Assembly (NCBI RefSeq): GCF_012849055.1 | Contig: NZ_CP051677.1 | Span: forward strand, 3,053,001 to 3,117,000 | Direction of reading: 5' to 3' | From: Spirosoma rhododendri | GTDB lineage: Bacteria > Bacteroidota > Bacteroidia > Cytophagales > Spirosomataceae | DNA: 64,000 nt | Shown: positions 35,527 through 45,000 of the stretch, piece after piece | Position numbering within the stretch: position 1 is the first letter of the stretch | How the letters are laid out: the number at the start of each line of letters is the position of its first letter | Notes under the pieces: generated by a model | What the model saw: the letters and a program-made list of their open reading frames with translations, nothing else | Told to the model about the DNA's origin: nothing | Databases searched by the model: none | Program-made: the position numbers and the translations under genes

Positions 35527-37629
35527 ATGCAACTTCTCAAAGTAGCCGCTGGTGTGCTGAATCAGATTCCGCTGGCCTGGGACCATAACAAACAGAACAT
35601 CATCGACGCCATTGCCGAAGCGCAGCGGCAGAACGTCAGCCTGCTGTGTCTGCCCGAACTGTGTATCACGGGCTATGGCTGCGAGGATGCGTTTTACTCG
35701 CAGAACACCATCGATCAGTCGATTGCGTCGCTGCTGGACATCGTCGGGTACACGGCTGATATTGCGGTGGCGGTGGGATTACCCCTGCGTCACAACAACC
35801 GCACTTACGACGTGGCCTGCCTGATCGCCAACAAGCGGATTCTAGGCTTCGCGGTTAAGCAATATCTGGCCAACAATGGTATTCACTACGAAACCCGCTG
35901 GTTCCAGCCGTGGGCACCCTACGTGCGCGACGAGGTCAAAATTGGCGAATTCACCTATCCCTTTGGCGATGTCGTGTTCGATCTGTCGGGCGTACGCGTC
36001 GGCTTTGAAATTTGCGAGGATGCGTGGATTGCCAACCGCCCCGGCCGGATTCTCTACGAACGGGGTGTCGACCTGATTCTGAACCCGTCGGCCAGCCACT
36101 TTGCCTTTATGAAATCGCAGACGCGCGAACGGTTTGTGGTCGACGCGTCGCGGTCGTTCGGGGTTAGCTATATCTACGCCAATATGCTGGGCAACGAAGC
36201 CGGACGGGTAATCTACGACGGCGATGCGATGGTGGCGTCCAACGGCGAACTGCTGGTGTCGGGCGCGCGGCTGAGCTATGAAGATTTTGTGATCGTTCCG
36301 GCCGTAGTCGACGTCGACCTGACGCGGCTCAGTCAGGTGCAGAACCGGGGCAACATCGCACTGGCGTATCCGAACCTGCGTGTATCCGAACGCTTCGACT
36401 GGCCCGAGGTCGCGCCTGTGATTCAGAAGGCCGAACTCGAAGCGTGGGAGCGGGGCGGCTACCTGAAAGAAGAAGAATTTGCCCGCGCCGTGGCGCTTGG
36501 CCTGTTCGATTACCTGCGCAAAAGCCGTTCGCAGGGCTACGTGCTGTCGCTAAGTGGTGGGGCTGACTCGTCGGCGATTGCGGCCACCGTCTACCTGATG
36601 ATCCGCATGGCGGTGGAGAACATCGGTATCGACGGGGTGAAGAAAAAGCTGAGTTACATCAAAGCTATTCAGAACTGCGACACGCCCGAAGCCATGCTCG
36701 GCAAACTGCTGACGGTGATGTATCAGGGCACGAAAAACTCGTCGGACGATACGTACCAGTCGGCGAAGGAACTGGCCGACGATATTGGGGCAACTTTTTT
36801 GAATATCGACATTGAGGGGCTGGTCGACACATACCGGGGCCTGATCGAAGGGCAGATTGGCCGCGAATTGACGTGGGAAATCGATGACCTGACCCTGCAA
36901 AACATTCAGGCGCGGGTGCGTGCCCCGAGTATCTGGATGCTGGCCAACATTAATAACGCCCTGCTGCTGACGACCTCGAACCGCTCCGAAGCCGCCGTGG
37001 GTTACGCGACGATGGACGGCGATACGTCGGGTAGTATTTCGCCCATCACCGGCATCGACAAGCATTTCCTGCGCGGCTGGCTGCGCTGGCTCGAAACGGT
37101 TGGCCTGAACGTGAAAAACGCGCCCGAACCCACCGACCGCACCAGTCTGGCTACCGAAGACGACGTTCGACCGAGCGAACTGATAAAAGTGAAGGGCCTG
37201 CACCGGGTCAACAACCTGCAACCCACCGCTGAACTGCGCCCCGCCGACCGTAAGCAGACCGACGAGCAGGACCTGATGCCGTTCGACGTGCTGAACTCCA
37301 TCGAAGACGCCGGTATCCGCGACAAGCAGGCCCCCGTCGACGTGCTGAAGCAGATCGAGGTGCGCTATGCTGGGCGCTACGACCGCGAGCAACTGCTGAG
37401 CTGGGTCGAGCGGTTTTTCCGGTTGTGGAGCCGCAACCAATGGAAGCGCGAACGCTACGCCCCCAGCTTCCACCTCGACGACCACAACCTCGACCCCCGT
37501 TCGTGGTGCCGTTTCCCGATCCTGTCGGGCGGCTTCGAAAAGGAACTCGCCGAGATGCGTGATTGGGCCAACGAACAGAAGCCCAATGGCCGAAAAGGTA
37601 ATCCAGCCCGGGGCAAGATCGGGTTTTGA
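35527..37629 (+). CDS. nadE: Glutamine-dependent NAD+ synthetase
   Basis: A 700-residue fused enzyme making NAD+ from deamido-NAD+, ATP and glutamine in the cytoplasm. Residues 1-290 form the carbon-nitrogen hydrolase amidase with its Glu-Lys-Cys triad: LPELCITGYG (E44), the Lys in AVKQYLANNG and the Cys of GFEICEDAW. The synthetase domain begins with the PP-loop LSGGADSSA near residue 343 and carries TTSNRSEAAVGYATMDGD. The length fits the long, ammonia-tunnelling form. The ATG at 35527 directly precedes the amidase domain and needs no adjustment. Confidence 0.95.
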   Translation: MQLLKVAAGVLNQIPLAWDHNKQNIIDAIAEAQRQNVSLLCLPELCITGYGCEDAFYSQNTIDQSIASLLDIVGYTADIAVAVGLPLRHNNRTYDVACLIANKRILGFAVKQYLANNGIHYETRWFQPWAPYVRDEVKIGEFTYPFGDVVFDLSGVRVGFEICEDAWIANRPGRILYERGVDLILNPSASHFAFMKSQTRERFVVDASRSFGVSYIYANMLGNEAGRVIYDGDAMVASNGELLVSGARLSYEDFVIVPAVVDVDLTRLSQVQNRGNIALAYPNLRVSERFDWPEVAPVIQKAELEAWERGGYLKEEEFARAVALGLFDYLRKSRSQGYVLSLSGGADSSAIAATVYLMIRMAVENIGIDGVKKKLSYIKAIQNCDTPEAMLGKLLTVMYQGTKNSSDDTYQSAKELADDIGATFLNIDIEGLVDTYRGLIEGQIGRELTWEIDDLTLQNIQARVRAPSIWMLANINNALLLTTSNRSEAAVGYATMDGDTSGSISPITGIDKHFLRGWLRWLETVGLNVKNAPEPTDRTSLATEDDVRPSELIKVKGLHRVNNLQPTAELRPADRKQTDEQDLMPFDVLNSIEDAGIRDKQAPVDVLKQIEVRYAGRYDREQLLSWVERFFRLWSRNQWKRERYAPSFHLDDHNLDPRSWCRFPILSGGFEKELAEMRDWANEQKPNGRKGNPARGKIGF

Positions 37630-37654
37630 CTAAAAAGCGTAACTTGTTAACGCT

Positions 37655-37882
37655 ATGACGATTCAGGTAGAAGTGCAGGATGATTTGGTACAGCAGCTTG
37701 GGGTAGGTGCTATTCGCGGCTTGCTGGAAGAAGAACTGGCGTACCAGCGGTTTCGACTGCTGGATGAGCGAGTGCAGACGGCCATGCAGGATAGGCCGGA
37801 TGTAAATTGGGACGCTGAATTCGAGCAGGCACGCCAGTTGGCTTTTAATGAGTATCAGCAGCGACGACAGCGGGCGTTATGA
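37655..37882 (+). CDS. Small antitoxin-like protein upstream of a PIN toxin
   Basis: A 75-residue, largely helical and charged protein (VQQLGVGAIRGLLEEELAYQ, then a C-terminal QQRRQRAL). I do not recognise a named family. Its last four bases overlap the start of the PIN-domain gene (ATGA), the standard antitoxin-toxin arrangement. It starts 25 bases after nadE and may be read from that transcript. The antitoxin role is inferred from position and size. Confidence 0.7.
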   Translation: MTIQVEVQDDLVQQLGVGAIRGLLEEELAYQRFRLLDERVQTAMQDRPDVNWDAEFEQARQLAFNEYQQRRQRAL

Positions 37883-38316
37883 ACCAGTATGTTCTCGATG
37901 CCAACATTTTATTTAGTGGCTTACTGAGTCAGAAAGCGGTTTATCGGGCTTTATTCGGCAGACACACAGTTTACGCGCCTGATTTTGTGCTGGCCGAGCT
38001 GAACAATTACAGAACAGTTCTCCTCAAAAAATCAGCTGTCAAAGGTACCGATCTGAAAGCATTTACGCTGGCACTTTTTGCCAACATAGTCGTAGTGCCT
38101 GATTACATCATAACGGCCGACTCATACAATCAGGCAACGCAGTTGGTAGCTGATATAGACCCTAAAGACGTAGCCTACGTAGCACTGAGTATCGAACTGA
38201 GTGCTACTTTGCTGACGCGCGATAAGCCGTTGTGCGAGGGCTTAGTGGCGAAAGGGTATGAAAAGGTTCAGTTGTTCAGCGACTTTATTAGTCAGCAAAC
38301 CAATGGCCCTACCTGA
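37879..38316 (+). CDS. PIN-domain toxin (VapC-like ribonuclease)
   Basis: A 145-residue PIN protein. Acidic residues at the expected places are Asp in YVLDANILFSG (strand 1), Glu in VLAELNNYR, Asp in DIDPKDVAYVALS and Asp in LLTRDKPLC, enough for a metal-dependent RNase active site. It belongs to the group annotated as putative toxin component of the PIN family. The upstream 75-residue gene overlaps it by four bases and is the probable antitoxin. A DUF5615 remnant follows directly. Confidence 0.85.
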   Translation: MNQYVLDANILFSGLLSQKAVYRALFGRHTVYAPDFVLAELNNYRTVLLKKSAVKGTDLKAFTLALFANIVVVPDYIITADSYNQATQLVADIDPKDVAYVALSIELSATLLTRDKPLCEGLVAKGYEKVQLFSDFISQQTNGPT

Positions 38317-38502
38317 AACGCATCGACGGGTGACAGTAATTTTGAACAGTTGCATAGCGGCATTCTCTTTCACCGACTACCCCGAACAACTACCGACGAG
38401 AAAGCACGTATCATCTTAAAAACGGTGTCGGACTACGGCGAACGGCTGATTGATGCGTTCACGGTTATCACACCAAAAAAAGTACGAATTCGACTACTGT
38501 AG
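38317..38502 (+). pseudogene. DUF5615-like PIN remnant, N-terminus lost
   Basis: The frame reads without a start codon from the PIN gene stop to TAG at 38500-38502. It encodes about 61 residues including GDSNFEQLHSGILFHRL, then RIILKTVSDYGERLIDAFTV and ITPKKVRIRLL. This pattern is the C-terminal half of DUF5615 PIN-like proteins: an aspartate followed by a GI-L-RL strand, a helix and an F-V-TP---RIR end. The N-terminal half with the first catalytic aspartate is missing. It looks like a decayed second toxin next to the intact PIN gene. I rely on remembered family patterns here. Confidence 0.6.
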
Positions 38503-38507
38503 CTATT

Positions 38508-39365
38508 GTGAGTCAACTTATACCCGGTATTCTGTTTGCCGCCCTGTGGGCGTCGGCGGCCGTAGCGACCAAGCTGGGTGTGCAGTCGGTACATCCGCTG
38601 ATTTTGGCCAATGTGCGGTTTTTTATCGCCGGTACGGGCATGTTGCTGTTTGCCTATGGCGTGCAGCGGACGCGTGACGCCTGGCCGCGCGGGGCTGAGT
38701 GGCGGCAACTGCTCATTTTTGCGCTGCTGAATACCACAATATACCTCGGCTCATTTGTGCTGGCGCTGAAGCAGGTTTCGGCGGGTATTGGTAGCCTGAG
38801 TACGGCGACGAACCCGCTGTTTATCACGCTGCTGTCGGCCCTGTGGCTGCGTCGACGGCCGCATCGAAACGAAATACTGGGCCTGTTGCTGGGCCTGGCG
38901 GGTGTCGGTGTTGCGACGTACCCGTTGCTCCTGAACAGCTACGCAACCATCGAGGGTATTCTGATCCTGTTGTTTGGCGTGGTAGCGGTGTCGGCGGCAA
39001 CGGTCTACTACGCGAGTGTCGACTGGCGGTTGCCGAACCTGGTTATCAATGGCTGGCAGGTGCTGCTGGGCGGACTGATGCTTTTACCTGTCACGCTGCT
39101 CTCGGCTGATTTTGCCACGGCCCACTACGACTTGCGTTTCTGGGGTGCAGTCTGGTGGCTGATTCTGCCGGTGTCGGTTGGGGCGTTACAACTCTGGTTT
39201 TTTCTGATTCGGCAGGACCCTGTCCGGGCGTCGCTGTTCCTGTATCTGTGCCCCATTTTTGGCTTCATCTACTCATACGTGCTTCTGGAGGAGCCCATCA
39301 CAAGCTACACCATCGCCGGTACGGTGCTGGTCATCATCGGGCTTTGGCTGGGCCGTAAACAGTAA
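38508..39365 (+). CDS. EamA/DMT-superfamily transporter
   Basis: A 285-residue membrane protein starting with GTG at 38508. Ten hydrophobic segments form two EamA repeats: ILFAALWASAAVATKLG opens the first, and the second begins near GILILLFGVVAVSAATVY. The end, EEPITSYTIAGTVLVIIGLWL, is typical of the family. These proteins move amino acids, drugs or nucleotide derivatives across the inner membrane; the substrate is not predictable. A strong terminator overlaps its stop codon. Confidence 0.87.
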   Translation: MSQLIPGILFAALWASAAVATKLGVQSVHPLILANVRFFIAGTGMLLFAYGVQRTRDAWPRGAEWRQLLIFALLNTTIYLGSFVLALKQVSAGIGSLSTATNPLFITLLSALWLRRRPHRNEILGLLLGLAGVGVATYPLLLNSYATIEGILILLFGVVAVSAATVYYASVDWRLPNLVINGWQVLLGGLMLLPVTLLSADFATAHYDLRFWGAVWWLILPVSVGALQLWFFLIRQDPVRASLFLYLCPIFGFIYSYVLLEEPITSYTIAGTVLVIIGLWLGRKQ

Positions 39366-39396
39366 GCGCGACCTTGCGGGGTCGCGCTTACTGTTT
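39361..39396 (+). terminator. Rho-independent terminator of the EamA gene
   Basis: Perfect 13-bp stem AGTAAGCGCGACC/GGTCGCGCTTACT with a 6-base loop followed by GTTT. The stem includes the TAA stop codon. Confidence 0.8.
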
Positions 39397-39398
39397 GG

Positions 39399-39474
39399 GT
39401 TTAAGGTTTAATGTCTAAGGTTTAAAGTTTTCTAGCCTTGCGCAACTTTAAACCTTAGACATTAGACCTTAAAC
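39399..39474. repeat. GTTTAAGG-family inverted repeat between convergent genes (B3)
   Basis: Arms 39399-39429 (GTTTAAGGTTTAATGTC...) and 39444-39474 pair over 31 bases with a single mismatch and a 14-base loop. It is the cleanest member of this family in the window. It directly follows the EamA terminator and ends seven bases before the stop of the convergent OmpA-type gene. Confidence 0.87.
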
Positions 39475-39480
39475 TCACCA

Positions 39481-40730
39481 CTACTCCTTCGTCACCGTGA
39501 ATTCGACCCGGCGATTTAGGCGCCGTGTTTCTTCGTGGTTGTTGCTGGCGATGGGGCGGGAGGGGCCGTAGCCTTTCGCCGTAACCCGACTGGCCGCGAT
39601 GCCGTTACGCACCAGATACTCCTTCACCGCTTCTACGCGCAGCCGCGATAGTTGCACGTTCTCTTCAAAATTGCCCTGGTTGTCGGTGTGCCCGGCTAGT
39701 TCGATTTCGGCTTTGGGGTTACCATTCATGAAAGCCAGCAATTGATCTAGCTCGGCCTGCGACTCCGGTAGCAACTCTGGCTTGCTCTGCGCAAACCGGA
39801 TCGATTTGAGCTGCGTCGGCTCACCTTTCGGGGCGATGAGCAAAGGTGTCGTGTTGCTTACTTTGGCGTCAAGTGTTTTGGGCGGAGCGACGCTGCTGCC
39901 GGGTGCTGAGGGCGCGGCAGCAGCGGGGGCTGCGGCCTGGGCAACGGCTCCCTGCCGACGGGTTGCGGCTGTTCCCCGCCGACCTTTAGCTGCGGCCGGC
40001 GCTGACGCTGTTACAACCGCTGCCGACTGCTCTGACGTAGCTGGTGGCGTCACGACGGGCGTAGCTACGGGTTTGGGCGTTGGTGCCGGTGTTGTCGTTG
40101 CTACGGTTACCGCTGGCGTTGTAGCGGGTGTGGGGACTGCCGCTGTCTTCGCTACAGTTACCGCTGGCGTTGGGGCAGGTGTAGCAACGGTTGGCTCCGG
40201 GGTCGAGTTGCCCGACGAAGCCGGTTGCGTGCTGATCGGCGGTGTTGGCGATGTCGACGCCGTTTGGGTTGCTGGGGCCGGGGGGCTACAGACGGTGTTG
40301 CTGCGGCCTTAACAGCTTTGTGCAACTCTACCGGATAGCCTTTTATCGCATCCGTTAAATCCGAAGTAAAACTTAGCTGCTTAGAGTTGGCATCGTAGCC
40401 AAACGCTTTTGCATTCAGGGTGTATTGCTGCTTTCTGACCACTGCCAACCGGAACTCACCGTTGGCTCCAACCCGCTGTTCGCCCAGCATCTTACCGGAG
40501 GGGTCTTGAAGCACAATCGTCGCGCCCGGAATGGGCTGATGGGTGTCAGCGTCTAAAACAGTGCCCGCTACCGGGATTGTCTGGCTGGTCGTCGTAGTTT
40601 CTGACTGTGCCTGGGCTTGAGTTATCTGGAAACCCAGTATACCCAAAAAAATCGGTACAGTAACATATGGGTGTTGCATGCATTTCCTCATGCAAACCCA
40701 ACGCTTGAGACTGCCTTTTAAGTACATCAT
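39481..40730 (-). pseudogene. OmpA-type peptidoglycan-binding outer-membrane protein, one-base frameshift
   Basis: Frames 40730-40158 and 40053-39481 belong to one protein of about 416 residues. The first has a signal peptide (cleaved after TQAQAQ; the start may also be the ATG at 40691) and a carboxypeptidase-regulatory-like domain (VAGTVLDADTHQPIPGATIV). The break is in the C run opposite 40280-40285: one added C continues the frame as VAPPAPATQTA. A Pro/Thr/Ala-rich linker follows, then the OmpA domain with ELAGHTDNQGNFEENVQLSR and VTAKGYGPSRPIASN. The protein should anchor the outer membrane to peptidoglycan. The missing base is probably a homopolymer error. Confidence 0.87.
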
Positions 40731-40893
40731 AAGCCGTAAAAAATTAGATTAATTGTTGATTATACGGTGGGTGTACGGCGGGTCATTTTGAGGTCAAAAA
40801 AATCGTTGTAAGATTCTGATTATCAGTACAGTTATATGCTTAAAAATGTGCTTGAAAAAGGAACGCGGCAAGCCTGTATTTCGTTAGCATTGT

Positions 40894-41952
40894 ATGACAC
40901 AGGCAAACAACATGATGACGCAATTTTCGACCGCTCCGGCCCCGCAGCCCCCTGTGGCGGCCACCCCGCCGGTGACCGATGAAAACTGGCGGAAGTCAAT
41001 TCCCGCACAGGTGTTTTTGAATCATTTCTTTGCGATGGACTACCATATCCAGCACCAGCAGGATCTGTTTGATGTCGCTAAATTTCCCATATTCCAGCAG
41101 TTTCACGGTGTACCCAGCGAGGCCACGATCAAGGCGATCGAGAAACTGCTGCTCAACAGCTGGAGTGCCGAGTACGCGTTGCGGATTACGCCCGTCGTCA
41201 ACGATGAGCAGTATCTGCAAAGCTCGCTGCACTGGACATTCCCGCAGGCTTATTACAGCGCGTTGTTCAGCGCCCGGGCGTTTCTGGCCATTCAGGGCGT
41301 CAACGTCAGCAATGAAGAGCTGATTCGCAAGCGGATCGGCAACATGGTCGTACGTGGCTATTACCCGGCATCGATTGGGTACTACGCGCTCGGCCCGATC
41401 AACAGTTACCGCATTCAGCGGCTGCCGATGGCCCGGCGGTTTACGCTGGCTGGCAAGGCCGATCTGTTGCTGCCCTCGCGGCAGGGGTCGGTGCAGGCCG
41501 AGCTGGCGCAGTTTCTGAAGACCACCCGCGATCAGCGCGTCAAGACGCTGCGCAGCGTGATTCAGAATAACCCCAAAACGGCGCTGCGTAGCCCGAAGAC
41601 AGGGGAGGTGTTGCAGAAGTTCAGCGTCGAGCAATACAAGCAGCTGGCCAAGCAGATCGGCTACACCACGTATTTCGATATGCTGAGCCGCCTGCGCATT
41701 TCGTCGACCAACCGGGAGATCGAGCGGTTTGTCGATTCAGAGATCGACGTTAAGCTGTTTCACCAAAGTCTGGTCAATATCGTGTCGCACGTCAACGCTA
41801 TTCACGAAGCCTACATCGCCAAAGCGCTGGGTGTCGACGCGTACCGTCAGCTGGTGGCCAAACTGCCTACCTACTTACAGGAGAGCTTTGTGCGCGAGCG
41901 GATGAACACCGTAATCGCACCGATACTGGCCAACGACGAACCGGCTGCCTAA
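40894..41952 (+). CDS. Protein of unknown function
   Basis: A 352-residue soluble protein I do not recognise. It has a short Pro/Ala-rich N-terminus (APAPQPPVAATPPV) and then mostly predicted helices. The stretch FPQAYYSALFSARAFLAIQG resembles the A-YY-LF helix of HEPN proteins, but no R-x4-6-H motif follows. Later segments (TRDQRVKTLRSVIQNNPKT and EIERFVDSEIDVKLFHQSLV) are charged helices. There is no signal peptide or membrane segment. It stands alone: the upstream gene is divergent and the downstream gene convergent, with a strong terminator right after its stop. Confidence 0.75.
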   Translation: MTQANNMMTQFSTAPAPQPPVAATPPVTDENWRKSIPAQVFLNHFFAMDYHIQHQQDLFDVAKFPIFQQFHGVPSEATIKAIEKLLLNSWSAEYALRITPVVNDEQYLQSSLHWTFPQAYYSALFSARAFLAIQGVNVSNEELIRKRIGNMVVRGYYPASIGYYALGPINSYRIQRLPMARRFTLAGKADLLLPSRQGSVQAELAQFLKTTRDQRVKTLRSVIQNNPKTALRSPKTGEVLQKFSVEQYKQLAKQIGYTTYFDMLSRLRISSTNREIERFVDSEIDVKLFHQSLVNIVSHVNAIHEAYIAKALGVDAYRQLVAKLPTYLQESFVRERMNTVIAPILANDEPAA

Positions 41953-41973
41953 TCGATCGCCAGGCTACTAATG

Positions 41974-42007
41974 AAAAAGGGCCACTCCGTCTGGAGTGGC
42001 CCTTTTT
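41974..42007. terminator. Bidirectional terminator between convergent genes
   Basis: Perfect 15-bp stem AAAAAGGGCCACTCC/GGAGTGGCCCTTTTT with a GTCT loop. T runs on both strands make it effective in both directions. Confidence 0.92.
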
Positions 42008-42025
42008 CGTGTTGGTCTGACTGGT

Positions 42026-45000
42026 TTAGAAATCGCCCAGGTTGCTGGCCGAAATCCACTTGACACCGAGTTGATGACCACTAACTTTCGTCTCCGACAC
42101 ATTTTCGTACCGGATGCTGAAGTTGCTGATTGTACCGCTCCACTTGCTGTTCTGTCCCGTCGGGATAGCGATCGTGTGGTACTGGTTGTCGCCCTGTACG
42201 TTGAACGTGATGGTCTGATCAGCCTGAGCCGCTTCCAGTTCCGTCTGGCCTACTTTGCGCCATTCCAGAATCATCCGCGTTTCGGTCGTGATGGCCCGCA
42301 TCCGTACGTAGAGGGTAGGCGTTTCTGAAGCCCGGTACCCTTTGTTCGGCGATACCAGTTTAAACCGGCGGTCGGTTGGGGTGATGACCAGTTCGTTGCC
42401 GACAGGGTAGCCCTGATCGTAGCCCTTCCGGCAGTAGAAACCACAACGGGTTGGATTGCCACTGAAAATGTAATTCGGTTTTGTTTCCGAACGCGGCAGC
42501 GTATTAACCGTGTTGCGAATCTCCGACAGCGTACCAACGATCATGTTGATGTCGAATTCGTATACCCCGTTAGCGTCCAGCGGCATCGATACCGTGTTGG
42601 CAATGTAACCGGCGCTCGACGCGTTTGGTGGACCCCAGCCGATGTCGCCGAAGAGACCAACCTTGAACTCGTGCGAGTACGGCGTGTGCAGGGCTAATCC
42701 CCGACCCGTGTTCGGGCGAATGGCTGCGATCCAGGGTTCCGACGAATCGACGTTCAGCGGGCCCATCTGTCCCTGATTCCTGAATTGATTCAGGCTCGTA
42801 CCACTGCCGCCCAGGTTCGGAATGTTGTTGACGTTGACGCTCGGCGCGTTGGTATACGGATCACCCTGCGCGACGTAATACTGATAGTAAGCGCTGTTGG
42901 TGTACGTACAGGGTAGTTCCTGCTGGCGAACATCGTCGTATTTGGTGTTGTCCGGGCGGTTACCAACGATCTTGACGTGCCGCTTCACGACGTTGCCTTC
43001 CAGCCGGATCCACTGCTCAACGACGTAGTGACCCAGTTCGTTGTTCAGACCCCACAGCAGGTTGCGTGTCTTGGTATACAGCATTTTGTCTGTGCGGCCG
43101 TAGCCCAGCATGGGTGAGAAGTTATTGGCGATATCGCCACCCTGCACCGGGTTGTAGCCGATGTCGTCGAGAACGGGTTTGCCATTCTGCGACCAGCCCG
43201 TAGCGGCATTCGGCATACCGTAGAGCGAAATCTGATCATCGCGACCCGGATCCCGGCGACCGTCGGAGTACTCCATGCAGTTGATCATGTTCTCACCTAC
43301 CTGAAGGTCGGTTACTTCGCGAATAACTCCACCGACGCCGAGGTCAACGGCGATCCGTACGCGGTCGTTTTGCAGCACAGGCCGCTTATCGCTCGGGTAA
43401 GGGCTGCTCAGTACCGGGTAGTCGCCCTGATCGGTCGGAGTTGATGCACAGCCACTGACGGTAACGGTAGCCGTCGCCGAGAGTGATGAACAGCCGCTTG
43501 CCGAGCCGATAACGGTGTAAGTGATTGTGCCGTTGGCGGCCGATGCGTTGAACGTAATCGACTGTCCCGACTGGCTGATGCCACCACCCGACCAGGCGTA
43601 ACTAACCCGGTCGCAGTTGGTACCGGCGCAGGTCGCGTTCAGCGTAACCGTGCTGCCGCAGGCTGCGTTGACATTAGCCGTAGTCAGCGTAAACTGACAG
43701 CCCGTACTGGTGGTGTTGATCGGCGTTGTCGCGCTTGGCGGAGTGCCCGTTCCCGGGCAGGCCGCCGTCGTACGGGGGCTCAGGCTGAGATCGGTGGTGG
43801 TAGCGCTGGGCTTGATCGACACAACCAGCGGGGCATTGCTCTTGTAATTGTCGGGGATGGCGTACAGATACCCGTACGCGTTGTAACCCTGAATACCATA
43901 AGCGTCGGCTACGTCCTGACGGGCGCGGTCAGCGGTGATGGTTGCCACCTTGACGTTGTTGAGGTACACGTCGAGCGATGGGCTGCGCTTCGGGTTATTC
44001 GTGTCGAGTATCCAGCCCGCTGCGATGTCGCAGGTAGCCGTTTCGAGGAAGCCCTGGTACTTGGCGTTCGTAACGACGGGTGGGTTGGTCGTCACCGGCG
44101 TAGTGGCCGTTGTTGGCGTCGGGGCCGATGTACAGCCGGTTGTAATCAGGTCGAACGTGGCCGACTGCGACGGACAGCCTTTCGCCGTTGCTGTTACGGT
44201 GTAGGTCGTGGTCCCATTGGCCGAGGGGGCCGTCAGCGTCACCTGCTGGCCTGTCTGGGTTGTGCCTCCGCCAACCCAGGTGTATGTTGCCCGGCTGCAA
44301 CTGGCCTGTAGCGTTACCGACGTACCGCAGCTAACACTGATCGGGCTGGTGCTCAGGCTGAACTGACAGCTGTCGGCTACGGGCGCCGGGGCTGTTGGTA
44401 GCTGACCCGACCCGGTGCAGACGGCCGTGGTACGGGGGCTCAGGCTGAGGTCGCGGCTGGTGCCAGCCGGCATAACCGAGACTTTCAGCGCTGCGTTGGC
44501 TTTGTAGGCCGCCGGAAGGGTGTAGTAGTAGCCGTAGGCGTTGTAGCCCTGGATACCATAGGCGTTGGCTACATCCTGCCGGGCGCGATCGGCCGTGATG
44601 GTCGTCACTTTAATTCCGTTGAGGTACACGTCAAGCGATGGGCTGCGCTGGGTGTTGTTGATGTCGACAACCCATCCGCTGATACCGTCGCAATTCGCCG
44701 ATTCCAGGAAGCCGACGTATTTCGCGTTGGTAACGCTGGTTGTGGGGGTAGGCGTGGTCGTCGTGGGCGACGTAGGGGATGTGCAGCCCGTCACCGAAAC
44801 CGTTCCCGTCACATTCTGGCTGCTGCAACCTGTAGCCGTGGCTGTCAGTGTATAGCTTACGGTGCTGTTGGTGGCAGGCGCAACCAGGCTCACGCTCTGC
44901 CCCGTTGCGGTCAGCCCGCTGCCTTTCCAGGTGTAGGTTACCCGGTTGCAATTGGCTCCGCTGCAAGTAGCGTTCAGCACGACGGCACTGCTGCAACCCA

